From: Caballeronia udeis
Lineage (GTDB): Bacteria > Pseudomonadota > Gammaproteobacteria > Burkholderiales > Burkholderiaceae
Length of the DNA stretch: 64,000 nucleotides
Assembly (NCBI RefSeq): GCF_001544555.2
Contig: NZ_FCOK02000006.1
Location: 1-64,000 of the forward strand
Reading direction: 5' to 3'
The position numbers were made by a program, and so were the translations under genes. This document shows positions 52,665-60,820 of this stretch, piece after piece. The notes under the pieces are model-generated. The model ran no database searches and was not told the DNA's origin. It saw only the letters and a list, made by a program, of their open reading frames with translations. Numbering within the stretch: position 1 is the first letter of the stretch; every line of letters begins with the position of its first letter.

Positions 52665-53912
52665 ATGAGCAAAGCCCTCGACGGGGTGCGTATCCTCGAT
52701 TTCACGCACGTTCAATCAGGCCCGACCTGCACGCAGCTGCTTGCATGGTTCGGCGCCGATGTCATCAAGGTCGAGCGCGCCGGCGCAGGCGACATCACGC
52801 GGGAGCAACTGCGCGATATCCCCGACGCCGACAGTCTCTACTTCACCATGCTCAATCACAACAAACGTTCGATCACCATCGATACGAAAAACCCGGACGG
52901 CAAGAAGGTCCTCGAGTCGCTCGTGAAAAAGTGCGACGTGCTGGTCGAGAACTTCGCCCCCGGCGCACTCGACCGCATGGGCTTCACGTGGGAACGCATC
53001 CAGGAACTGAACCCCAGGATGATCGTGGCATCGGTGAAAGGCTTCGGCCCCGGCCCCTACGAAGACTGCAAGGTCTACGAAAACGTCGCGCAGTGCGCGG
53101 GCGGCGCAGCATCCACCACGGGTTTCGACGACGGCCCGCCAGTCGTCAGCGGCGCGCAAATCGGCGATTCAGGCACAGGCCTGCACCTCGCGCTCGGCAT
53201 TGTCACCGCGCTCTATCAACGCAACGCCACCGGCCGCGGCCAGAAGGTGCTCGCCGCCATGCAGGACGGCGTGCTCAACCTCTGCCGCGTGAAGCTGCGC
53301 GACCAGCAACGGCTTGAACGCACCGGCACGATGAAGGAATATCCGCAGTACCCGAACGGCACGTTCGGCGAGGCCGTGCCGCGCGCCGGCAACGCATCGG
53401 GCGGCGGCCAGCCGGGCTGGATCCTGAAGTGCAAGGGCTGGGAAACCGATCCGAACGCCTACATCTACTTCATCACGCAAGCGCCGGTCTGGGGCGAGAT
53501 CTGCAAGGTGATCGGCAAGGAAGAATGGATCGATCATCCCGACTTCTGCACGCCGGCTGCACGGCTTCCGCATCTCAAGGGCATCTTCGCCGAGATCGAA
53601 GAGTGGACCATGACCAAGACCAAGTTCGAAGCCATGGAGATCCTGAACCAGCACGATATTCCGTGCGGCCCGATCCTTTCGATGAAGGAAATTGCCGAAG
53701 ACCCGTCGCTGCGCAAGACCGGCACGATCGTAGAAGTGGACCATCCGGTGCGCGGCAAATACCTGACCGTAGGCAACCCGATCAAGCTCTCCGATAGCCC
53801 AACCGACGTCGTGCGTTCACCCCTCCTGGGCGAGCATACCGACGAAGTGATGGCGGAACTTGGATACTCGCCCGATCAGATCGCGACGTTGCGAAGCCTC
53901 GGGGCGATCTAG
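52665..53912 (+). CDS. frc: Formyl-CoA:oxalate CoA-transferase (second copy)
   Basis: A 415-residue class III CoA-transferase closely related to the copy at 41708. It has Gln17 in HVQSGP, Tyr138 in KVYENV, catalytic Asp168 in IGDSGTG and the GGGQPG loop. The numbering is one lower than the first copy because the SDGHHYDD loop is shortened to GPGPYED. That change lies near the active site, so substrate preference may differ, for example another dicarboxylic acid or CoA donor. ATG 52665 follows TTAGGAGACAGG. It has its own promoter of the oxc type and leads a unit with the FAH-family and PntB-like genes. Confidence 0.93.
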   Translation: MSKALDGVRILDFTHVQSGPTCTQLLAWFGADVIKVERAGAGDITREQLRDIPDADSLYFTMLNHNKRSITIDTKNPDGKKVLESLVKKCDVLVENFAPGALDRMGFTWERIQELNPRMIVASVKGFGPGPYEDCKVYENVAQCAGGAASTTGFDDGPPVVSGAQIGDSGTGLHLALGIVTALYQRNATGRGQKVLAAMQDGVLNLCRVKLRDQQRLERTGTMKEYPQYPNGTFGEAVPRAGNASGGGQPGWILKCKGWETDPNAYIYFITQAPVWGEICKVIGKEEWIDHPDFCTPAARLPHLKGIFAEIEEWTMTKTKFEAMEILNQHDIPCGPILSMKEIAEDPSLRKTGTIVEVDHPVRGKYLTVGNPIKLSDSPTDVVRSPLLGEHTDEVMAELGYSPDQIATLRSLGAI

Positions 53913-54011
53913 GTCACGGTCGTGCTTGGCGCCCCTTGAAGGCGCGCATGACCGCTGGCTCCGGTTGCCGTTTTTAAAAGACGGCAGCACTACTTCTTCA
54001 GGGCTTTCAAC

Positions 54012-54788
54012 GTGGCTAACTGGATACGTTTTTCCCGCGCCGATGGCGTCGAGGGCTTCGGCACGCTGTCGGAAGACGGCAGGAGCGTGATGCAATGCGA
54101 ATGTTCTCCCTTTGAGCGCATAGAGCCGACGGGCAAGGAACTGGGCATGGACGAGGTCACGCTGCTGGCGCCTTGTCAGCCGGGCAAGATCGTTGCGCTC
54201 TGGAACAATTTCTACGCGCTATCGAAGAAGCTCGATAAAGCGCCGCCCAAACATCCGCTGTTCCTGATCAAGCCCGCACGGTCGGTGATCGGCACCCAGG
54301 AGGCGATACGCCGGCCGGCCAGCTACGACGGCAAGATTGCTTACGAAGGCGAGCTAGGCATCGTGATCGGCCGGCGTTGCTCGTCGGTATCGGTGGAGGA
54401 AGCCGAGGCCGCGATCTTCGGCTACACGTGCGTGAACGACGTCACGGCCGGCGAACTCCTGCAGGAAGATCCGAACTTTCCGCAATGGTGCCGCGCGAAG
54501 GGATTCGATACATTCGGATGCCTCGGGCCCACGATCGCAACCGGATTCGACTGGCGTGCGGCGCGCGTGATCACCACGCTCGACGGCGTCGAGCGGCAGA
54601 ACTATCCGCTCGACGACATGATCTTCACGCCCGCTGAACAGGTCAGCCTGATCTCGCACGACATGACGCTCGAACCCGGCGACGTCATCGCGTGCGGCAC
54701 GTCGCTCGGGATCGGATCGATCAAGGACGGCGCCGAGGTGTGCGTGTCTATCGAAGGTATCGGGACCCTGGTCAATCGCTTGCTCTGA
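54012..54788 (+). CDS. Fumarylacetoacetate hydrolase-family enzyme
   Basis: A 258-residue FAH-fold enzyme. The metal-binding motif is in IAYEGELGIVIGR (two Glu ligands) with a further Asp in GYTCVNDVTAGELL. The C-terminal signature is LEPGDVIACGTSLGIG. Members are hydrolases, isomerases or decarboxylases of 2-oxo acids, including oxaloacetate decarboxylases and acylpyruvate hydrolases. GTG 54012 has only a weak ribosome site. It follows the second frc by 99 bp and leads into the PntB-like gene, so it may process a 2-oxo or dicarboxylic acid connected to oxalate. Its substrate is unknown. Confidence 0.9.
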   Translation: MANWIRFSRADGVEGFGTLSEDGRSVMQCECSPFERIEPTGKELGMDEVTLLAPCQPGKIVALWNNFYALSKKLDKAPPKHPLFLIKPARSVIGTQEAIRRPASYDGKIAYEGELGIVIGRRCSSVSVEEAEAAIFGYTCVNDVTAGELLQEDPNFPQWCRAKGFDTFGCLGPTIATGFDWRAARVITTLDGVERQNYPLDDMIFTPAEQVSLISHDMTLEPGDVIACGTSLGIGSIKDGAEVCVSIEGIGTLVNRLL

Positions 54789-54801
54789 TGCGGAGGCATC
54801 A

Positions 54802-55521
54802 ATGCTCGACGGTGCGTTGTGTGCGTTCGCCGTGATGGCGTCGATGCAGAGCCTGAAGGCGCCCGGCGCAGTCTCGCCCACCCGGCGGCAGGCACTGCGC
54901 GATGCGACGGGCGTGGGGGCTGCGGTGATCGTGGCTTACGGCATGGCGACGGGCTTCGACTCGACGCTCGTCGCGCTGGCCATCGCGGCGTTCGCGATGC
55001 TGACGCCCCGGTTGGGCAGGACCACGCCCGCGTCGCTGCAAAGTGCGCTGGCGCTTGCCGCGCTTGCGTCGGCATCAGCAGATCGCGTGCTCGGCTTCGA
55101 CCCGGGCGCGTCACTCGCGTGGACCGCGCTTGGCGGTATCGCGGCGATTGCGTTTGCGGTCTTACTGGGCCGTGTGCGCTTCGGGGTATCGAATGCAAAA
55201 CTGATGAGCACGATGCACTTCGCCTGTGCCGCGTTGTGCACGGTGATTGCGTATACGGCAGGGTTCGAAGGCGGCGCGGTGGCGGTAGTGATCATCGGCG
55301 CGATGGTCGCGTTGATCGGCGCTTACCTGGCAATGGCGATGGCCGATCGCGCGTATCCGGTTTTTATCGCTGCATTGAATGGGTATGCCGCGTGTTCGGT
55401 CGTCGCGGCCGGAGTCGGGCTGGCAAACGGCGCGCTGGTGGTGACCGGCGTGGCGCTCGTGCTGGGATGCGTGGCGACGTGCACGAGTGTTAGGCCGTCG
55501 GGTGCGCCCAGCGAGAAGTAG
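54802..55521 (+). CDS. PntB-like membrane protein lacking the NADP domain
   Basis: A 239-residue protein with seven to eight transmembrane helices and no large soluble part. Its order of motifs follows the membrane domain of transhydrogenase subunit PntB. It opens with SLKAPGAVSPTRRQALRDATGVG and has FAVLLGRVRFGVSNAKLMS mid-protein. Near the end is ADRAYPVFIAALNGYAACSVVAAGVGLANGALVVTG, matching PntB's P-V-x-x-x-x-LN-x-Y-x-G-W and L-I-V-TG-A-L stretch. It ends where PntB's NADP(H)-binding domain would begin, and no pntA is present. GGAGG precedes the ATG. It may be a proton-conducting or carrier relative. Function unknown. Confidence 0.7.
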   Translation: MLDGALCAFAVMASMQSLKAPGAVSPTRRQALRDATGVGAAVIVAYGMATGFDSTLVALAIAAFAMLTPRLGRTTPASLQSALALAALASASADRVLGFDPGASLAWTALGGIAAIAFAVLLGRVRFGVSNAKLMSTMHFACAALCTVIAYTAGFEGGAVAVVIIGAMVALIGAYLAMAMADRAYPVFIAALNGYAACSVVAAGVGLANGALVVTGVALVLGCVATCTSVRPSGAPSEK

Positions 55522-55550
55522 GGCGGCAGGTTTGTGCCATGGGGTGACTG

Positions 55551-55582
55551 GATAGCGTGCTTCGGCACGCTATCTGCGTTTT
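55551..55582 (+). terminator. Rho-independent terminator
   Basis: A 10-bp perfect stem GATAGCGTGC/GCACGCTATC (55551-55560, 55565-55574) with a TTCG tetraloop is followed by TGCGTTTT. It closes the frc-FAH-PntB-like transcript 30 bp after the last stop. Confidence 0.85.
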
Positions 55583-55759
55583 GAGGCTGGGCTTTTGTTG
55601 AGCAGAAGGCCGCGGGCATGCAAGGAGGGAGCGAGCGTGCCGGTATGAGGCCAGGGCGCGTTACCATAGCGACACGCCGCCAGATAGCGACGCCGCGTCC
55701 GGTAAGGTTCATGTCCTTCAAGTTCCTTTAGCCCGTCAGCCCACAAGCCGCCTTAGCCG

Positions 55760-57004
55760 ATGATCGACGACACACGCAGCACCGCGGCACAGGCATCACC
55801 TGTTCAAGCATCACGCTCTCGCGGGCACACACTTATGCTGGCCGCGGGTTTGTCATTCGGCAGCGCTATCGCGCTTGGCCTTACACGTTTCTCCTACGCA
55901 CTGCTGTTGCCGGCAATGAAAGCCGATCTCGGCTGGAACTTCGCGCAAGCCGGTGCGATGAACACCGCCAATGCGCTGGGTTACCTGCTTGGCGCACTCG
56001 CATTTCCATGGGTATCGCGTCGATGGCCCGTGGGTCCGTGTTTCATCGCGGGATGCATCTTGACTGCTGCGTTGATGACCCTCGGCGGTCTCGTTTCCGA
56101 TACCCATGCATTGCTCGCGCAACGCGTTGTCACCGGCATCAGCAGTGCGTTGATCTTTGTCGGCGGCGGGGTGTTGGCGGCACGTCTCGCGTCGGCCCAT
56201 CCACGCGATGCGGGTCTGGTGCTCGGGCTCTACTACGGCGGTGCGGGCAGCGGGATAGTCGTCGCAGCGCTGCTGGTGCCCATGACCACGTTCAGCGGTC
56301 CGCATGGCTGGCAATGGGCCTGGTTCGCCTTGGCCGCCGCTTGCGCGCTGGCATCCATTGCTGCGATCGCCGCCGCTCGCAGGATCGGGCACGCTGAACC
56401 TGCGCCGGCGGTTTCTCCTGCACATACCGCATCGCCGTTGCGCCCAAGCGCTTTGCCCTGGCGACGTTTCGGTTTCATGCTGGCCGGTTACGCGCTGTTC
56501 GGCGTGGGTTATATCGGTTACATGACCTTCCTGATCGCGTTGCTTCGTGCGGCCGGCATGAGCGCGGCCGTGGTAACCGCGTTCTACGTGCTGCTCGGTC
56601 TGGCGACCATCGTCTCGGCCCGGCTGTGGTCCGGGCTGCTCAACCGCATGAGCGGCGGGCAGGCGTTGGCGGTGTTTAATGCGGTCCTCGCGTTTGCGAC
56701 CTTGATGCCCGCGTTGTTCACGCAACCAGCGGTTGCATTCGTATCGGGAGCGTTATTCGGCGCGACGTTTTTATCGGCGGTGGCGTCGACTACGGCGTTC
56801 GTCCGGCACAATCTTCCAGCCGTGCAATGGACCCGCGGGATCGGCGTGTTCACGATCGTATTCGCCGTGGGACAGATTGTCGGGCCGATAATCATTGGAT
56901 GGATATCGGATGGCGCAGGGCTCGCTCGTGGGCTCGTGTATTCATCAATCTTGCTTGCTACAGGCGCTGTTCTTGCGATGTTGCAGAAACCATTGCGCGT
57001 TTGA
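55760..57004 (+). CDS. YbfB/YjiJ-family MFS transporter
   Basis: A 414-residue, 12-helix transporter. The family opening is GLSFGSAIALGLTRFSYALLLPAMKADLGWNFAQAGAMNTANALGYLLGALAF, followed by RVVTGISSALIFVGGGVLAARLA and GLYYGGAGSGIVVAAL. YbfB/YjiJ proteins are putative exporters of unknown substrate. The start has no strong ribosome site, so a slightly later start is possible. The gene is independent of the oxalate unit because a strong terminator separates them. Confidence 0.9.
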   Translation: MIDDTRSTAAQASPVQASRSRGHTLMLAAGLSFGSAIALGLTRFSYALLLPAMKADLGWNFAQAGAMNTANALGYLLGALAFPWVSRRWPVGPCFIAGCILTAALMTLGGLVSDTHALLAQRVVTGISSALIFVGGGVLAARLASAHPRDAGLVLGLYYGGAGSGIVVAALLVPMTTFSGPHGWQWAWFALAAACALASIAAIAAARRIGHAEPAPAVSPAHTASPLRPSALPWRRFGFMLAGYALFGVGYIGYMTFLIALLRAAGMSAAVVTAFYVLLGLATIVSARLWSGLLNRMSGGQALAVFNAVLAFATLMPALFTQPAVAFVSGALFGATFLSAVASTTAFVRHNLPAVQWTRGIGVFTIVFAVGQIVGPIIIGWISDGAGLARGLVYSSILLATGAVLAMLQKPLRV

Positions 57005-57088
57005 GCGCGCTGCAAAGTGCTATCCGTTGCTGCGAGGTACGGATATGGATAATACTTGGCATAGCTTAGTTGTTTGCCTAGCGTAAAA

Positions 57089-57122
57089 AAATCGCCCAGC
57101 GCCTTTAAGCGGTGAGCGATTT
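57089..57122. terminator. Bidirectional terminator
   Basis: AATCGCCCAGCGC/GCGGTGAGCGATT forms an imperfect stem with a CTTTAA loop, flanked by seven As on the left and TTCTT on the right. Read on the minus strand the As form a perfect T-run for the DUF4148 gene. It also serves the MFS gene on the plus strand. Confidence 0.75.
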
Positions 57123-57171
57123 CTTGAGTCCCTGCGTCAAGCAATCAGTCGACGGCGGAGCTTATCAAATC

Positions 57172-57501
57172 TTAGTGACCAAAGAAGATTGAATGCGGGT
57201 CGTTGCCGGAAGCCGGTGCGATGCTGGTCCGCACACCTGAAGCCGATGTGCCGCTGTTCGACGGGCCATACGCTCCTGCCGTTACTCCGTTCGCTGCATC
57301 AACGCGTTGCTGCGCGGCTTGCAGCGCTTGGGGATAATAATTGTCGTTGGCAGCCGGGTTATAACCGGCTTGTTCGAGCTGGGTCAACTGAGCGCGAACT
57401 TCCGCACGCGTCACAGGCGCGTTGTTGTCCTGGGCAAACGCAAATGAAGGAGCGGCGAGCGCAGAGGCAATCAGCAGGGCGGAAAGAAGCGACTTGGTCA
57501 T
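57172..57501 (-). CDS. DUF4148 secreted small protein (second copy)
   Basis: A 109-residue exported protein with signal peptide MTKSLLSALLIASALAAPSFAFAQ. The DUF4148 core is APVTRAEVRAQLTQLEQAGYNPAANDNYYPQALQAAQQRV, more typical than the copy at 22785. The tail is Ser/Gly-rich and ends in HSIFFGH. ATG 57501 follows TGGAGG; the longer frame adds 28 unrelated residues. The function is unknown; the family is envelope-associated and abundant in Burkholderiaceae. Confidence 0.92.
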   Translation of the reverse strand: MTKSLLSALLIASALAAPSFAFAQDNNAPVTRAEVRAQLTQLEQAGYNPAANDNYYPQALQAAQQRVDAANGVTAGAYGPSNSGTSASGVRTSIAPASGNDPHSIFFGH

Positions 57502-57789
57502 GATGAACCTCCAGAGTTTGTTTTCGATTTTCGGAAGACGTTGAGACTGAGTGCCTGTGTCTGCATGCGCTTCTGATGAAAACAAGTCTAGGTCGCCTAT
57601 TGACCGTTTTAAACGATAGTTTCGGCGAAAGATATTTTCCGTTGCGGCAACAATAAGCCCGTTTCCCTAGGGTGGTGCATACGTGTCGGCTTTATTTCGG
57701 TAATAAATCGTTGAGTTAAACGGTCACGGAATGAACCAGCAATAAATGCCAGCAATCATGCGTTTGCCGCGCGACTCAACCCGCACGGG

Positions 57790-58569
57790 TCAGGGCATCT
57801 CTTTCACATAACACGGGTATTGCGCTTTCTGCGCGCGGGCCGCATCAAGGTCGATCGTGACAACGCGTAGCGGCGTTGCTTCGCTTGTTTCCTCAAGCAA
57901 GACACCGTCAGGCGAGACCACGAATCCGGCTCCTCCAAACTGTTGTCCTAGCGCGCCCTGACCATGCCGGTTCGAACTGACGAACCACGCACCTGACACA
58001 ATGGCCGCCATGGTGCCCGCCGTTTTCCATCGCGCCAGTGACGTGCCGGTCGCGCGTGGCGTCACGATAAGGTCAACGCCGTCGCGACCATACGCTCGCG
58101 CGCGGTCGTTGAAGAACAACTCGGTGCAGAGCAGAACCCCCACCTTGACCTGCCCGACCTGCACGCAGTCGAATCCACCCGCGCCGCGCACGTACCACGC
58201 TTCCTCGAAGAAGCCTGGCTCCTGCGGGAAGTACTTCTTATGGTGGATCGTGCGATACGCATTCGATTCCAGCACAAATGCCTCGTTGGCAAGACGGCCG
58301 TCGAAGGCAACAGGACGCGATGAAATTACCGCTGCCGCGCCCAGGCCGCGCAATGCATCGAGCGCGTGCTCATGCAGCGCGATGCTGCGTTGCGCTGCTT
58401 GCGCATCGAATTTCGCATGCTCTGCAAGCCACGGGCCGAACGGCATTTCGTTGGTCACCAGAATGTCGGGGCGGGCACTTTCGATGGAACGGCGAATGGC
58501 ATCCCATGCCGGTCCGGCAGGTTGCAATCCTTCGGGCCACTGTACATACGCAATGCGGGCAGTTGTCAT
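57790..58569 (-). CDS. Carbon-nitrogen hydrolase (nitrilase superfamily)
   Basis: A 259-residue amidase-type enzyme with the full catalytic triad: Glu41 in TNEMPFG, Lys111/112 in HHKKYFPQEPGF and Cys148 in VLLCTELFF. The family hydrolyses amides, nitriles or carbamoyl compounds. It begins 30 bp after the LysR gene in the same direction, so the regulator and enzyme are probably cotranscribed. The substrate cannot be told from sequence. Confidence 0.9.
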   Translation of the reverse strand: MTTARIAYVQWPEGLQPAGPAWDAIRRSIESARPDILVTNEMPFGPWLAEHAKFDAQAAQRSIALHEHALDALRGLGAAAVISSRPVAFDGRLANEAFVLESNAYRTIHHKKYFPQEPGFFEEAWYVRGAGGFDCVQVGQVKVGVLLCTELFFNDRARAYGRDGVDLIVTPRATGTSLARWKTAGTMAAIVSGAWFVSSNRHGQGALGQQFGGAGFVVSPDGVLLEETSEATPLRVVTIDLDAARAQKAQYPCYVKEMP

Positions 58570-58599
58570 GACGAAGCGGTCGATCTCATCCAGGCAGGG

Positions 58600-59499
58600 T
58601 TACTGGGACCCGCGAAAGTGCTCGACCAGGAAGTCGATGAACGCACGCATACGCGCGGGTTGATTGCGGCGGCTTGGATAGTAGACAAACAAGTCCGCCG
58701 GCGGCAGCAGGAAGTCGGGCAGCACGACTTTCAGCCGGCCGCTTTCCAGGTATTTCGCGAGGTCCCATTCCGAGCGGATCGAGATGCCGTGTCCGTCGAG
58801 CGCCCATCCGAGCACGATGTCGCCGTCATTACTCGAGAGCCCGCCGTTCACCTTGACCGACACCGTCTCGCCGTCGCGCGTGAAACGCCAGACGCCGTAG
58901 GCGTCGTCATTCTGGCGGTGAAGGATAGTCCGGTGACGTGCAAGATCCGCAAGCGCGGCGGGGTTGCCGTGCCGCTGCAGATACGCCGGCGATGCACACA
59001 GGAAGCGCCGGTTCGACATGATGCGGCGTGCGTTTAGCCGCGTGTCGGGTAGCGCGCCGAAGCGGATGGCGAGATCGAAACCCTGCTCGACAATATCCAC
59101 CGGCCGGTCCGTTACATCCAGTTGAACCTCGACCTGCGGATAACGCTGCACGAACGCGGAGACGAGCGGCGCGATGGTGGTGCGGCCAAAGCCAAGGGAG
59201 GCGTTCACGCGCAATATGCCGCGGGGTGCTTCGCGGCTGCGCGACACGGCGTCTTCCATTTCGCTCATAGCAGCAAGAATACGCGTAGCGTGCCGCAGAT
59301 ATGTGTCGCCCTCGTCAGTGAGGCTTGCGCTGCGCGTAGTGCGGTTCACGAGCCTCACGCCCAGCCGCTGCTCCATCAGCGCAAGCCGTCGGGTGGCGGC
59401 CGGTGGCGTGAGATCAAGCGCACGCGCGGCAGCCGACAAGCTGCCCAGGCGCGCAAGCTGGACGAAAAACTCGAGATCGGAGGTGACGTCGTTCTTCAC
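58600..59499 (-). CDS. LysR-family regulator linked to nitrilase
   Basis: A 299-residue LysR protein. The HTH is FFVQLARLGSLSAAARALDLTPPAATRRLALMEQRLGVRLVNRTTRSASLTDEG. The effector domain has DIVEQGFDLAIRFGALPDTRLNARR. It is closest by pattern to the AaeR/CrgA-like subgroup. It lies upstream of and in line with the nitrilase gene. The 333 bp between its start and the YheO-like gene hold no other gene; a TATAAT (59729-59734) there could be the -10 of the YheO-like gene. Confidence 0.92.
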   Translation of the reverse strand: MKNDVTSDLEFFVQLARLGSLSAAARALDLTPPAATRRLALMEQRLGVRLVNRTTRSASLTDEGDTYLRHATRILAAMSEMEDAVSRSREAPRGILRVNASLGFGRTTIAPLVSAFVQRYPQVEVQLDVTDRPVDIVEQGFDLAIRFGALPDTRLNARRIMSNRRFLCASPAYLQRHGNPAALADLARHRTILHRQNDDAYGVWRFTRDGETVSVKVNGGLSSNDGDIVLGWALDGHGISIRSEWDLAKYLESGRLKVVLPDFLLPPADLFVYYPSRRNQPARMRAFIDFLVEHFRGSQ

Positions 59500-59832
59500 T
59501 TAAACTGAATAGTGTTTGTGAGGGGTTTCAATCAACGGTCCATGATTCTGGTCGACCGGCTCAGCGCCTTACCTGAGACATCGCTATGAAACCGCGCTCA
59601 CCCGACGCCAACTCGAAGTGTACAAGAACCCCTGAACCTAACCATCACGTTGCGCCGGGGGGCGGCTGCGACGGGCATCGTGACTTCCATCGCGGTCTAA
59701 AACACATAGTCCAAATTTAGAATTTCGGTATAATTCGGCAAAACCGGGTTGCTGCGTGAAATCCTTTTTTGCTTCCAACGGCGCAACTGCAACCAGGTAC
59801 ATAACACTCTGAATTGAGACACATCGTCCGGC

Positions 59833-60465
59833 ATGGCAAGAAACAAACAGAAGTCCGAGCAGGAGTCGTTACTTGAGCAAGTGCAATGCATTGCTGAAGG
59901 CCTGGGCGAGATGTTTGCGCCTTTCACGGAAGTAGTGGTGCACGACCTGCGCTCGCCCGAGCATGCCATTCTCGCGATCCACAATAATTTGTCTGGGCGG
60001 CGCGTGGGTGAGCCTGCCACCGAACTCGGCCTTGCCCGAATTCAGGATCAGGATTTTCCTCAGCTCCTTGCCAACTATCCGAATCGATTCGCGGATGGCA
60101 GATCGGCGAAGAGTACCTCGATTGGCATCAGGGATTCGTCCGGCCGCTATATTGCGGCGCTTTGCATGAACGTCGACGTGACACTTTTTCGCGGAATGCA
60201 AGGGATGCTGGAGCAGTTCTGCAGCACGTCGGCAGCGCCGATCAAAGAGTCGCTTGACCCAACGAACGCAGATGCCATTCGCGCGCGTATCGACCGCTTC
60301 GCGATAAACCTGGCGACCACCTCGCGCTCACTCAAGACGGAACACCGCCGAGAGTTATTGCAAGAGCTGAGAGATGAGGGTTTCCTGGAAGTGCGCCGCT
60401 CAATGGAGATCGTCGCGCAACACCTGGGAGTATCTCGGGCGACCGTGTATAACGACGCGAAATAA
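59833..60465 (+). CDS. YheO/DauR-family transcription regulator
   Basis: A 210-residue regulator. The N-terminal YheO-like PAS domain (~10-125) reads IAEGLGEMFAPFTEVVVHDLRSPEHAILAIHNNLSGRRVGEPATELG and later STSIGIRDSSGRYIAALCMNVDVT. The C-terminal HTH is ELLQELRDEGFLEVRRSMEIVAQHLGVSRATVYNDAK. The family includes DauR, which controls D-arginine catabolism in Pseudomonas. An FAD oxidoreductase relic, an aldehyde dehydrogenase and an amino-acid-oxidase-like gene downstream fit a similar amino acid or opine role. Confidence 0.92.
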   Translation: MARNKQKSEQESLLEQVQCIAEGLGEMFAPFTEVVVHDLRSPEHAILAIHNNLSGRRVGEPATELGLARIQDQDFPQLLANYPNRFADGRSAKSTSIGIRDSSGRYIAALCMNVDVTLFRGMQGMLEQFCSTSAAPIKESLDPTNADAIRARIDRFAINLATTSRSLKTEHRRELLQELRDEGFLEVRRSMEIVAQHLGVSRATVYNDAK

Positions 60466-60481
60466 CGCCCAGCTACTTCTT

Positions 60482-60748
60482 CTAGACGCCTTGGATGCTA
60501 CGGACTGCTGCATAATCTTGCGCCGCACCGGTATTGCAGTGGCCAGTGTTTCGGCCAGAGACGCCGCTGCCAACCGTTGACGCCTCCAGGACCGTGACAG
60601 AGGCCCCGCGCTTCCCAAGCGCGAGAGCGGCCGGGAGTCCGGTAAAGCCTGGGCCAATGACAACAACATCGGCCACTCCATCAACGGGTTCTTCCAGGGC
60701 GCCGCCGAAGTGGGTTACCGAATCCAGCCACCAGGATTTGAGCTTCAT
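60482..60748 (-). pseudogene. N-terminal remnant of FAD-dependent oxidoreductase
   Basis: The 88 residues match only the start of PuuB/DAO-type FAD oxidoreductases (~430 residues). The FAD-binding motif is DVVVIGPGFTGLPAALALGKRGASVTVLEAS, followed by GSGVSGRNTGHCNTGAAQDYA. It ends in a stop soon after, and the rest of the enzyme is missing. The GxGxxG motif is also damaged (GPGFTG). The relic lies between the YheO-like regulator and the aldehyde dehydrogenase, with the intact paralogue at 62670. Confidence 0.75.
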
Positions 60749-60820
60749 TTTTGGGCGTGGATAGAATCCAGCCCGTATTCCAAATCGAATGCGCTCGTTT
60801 CCGGCGGCACCGGTTTCGCA

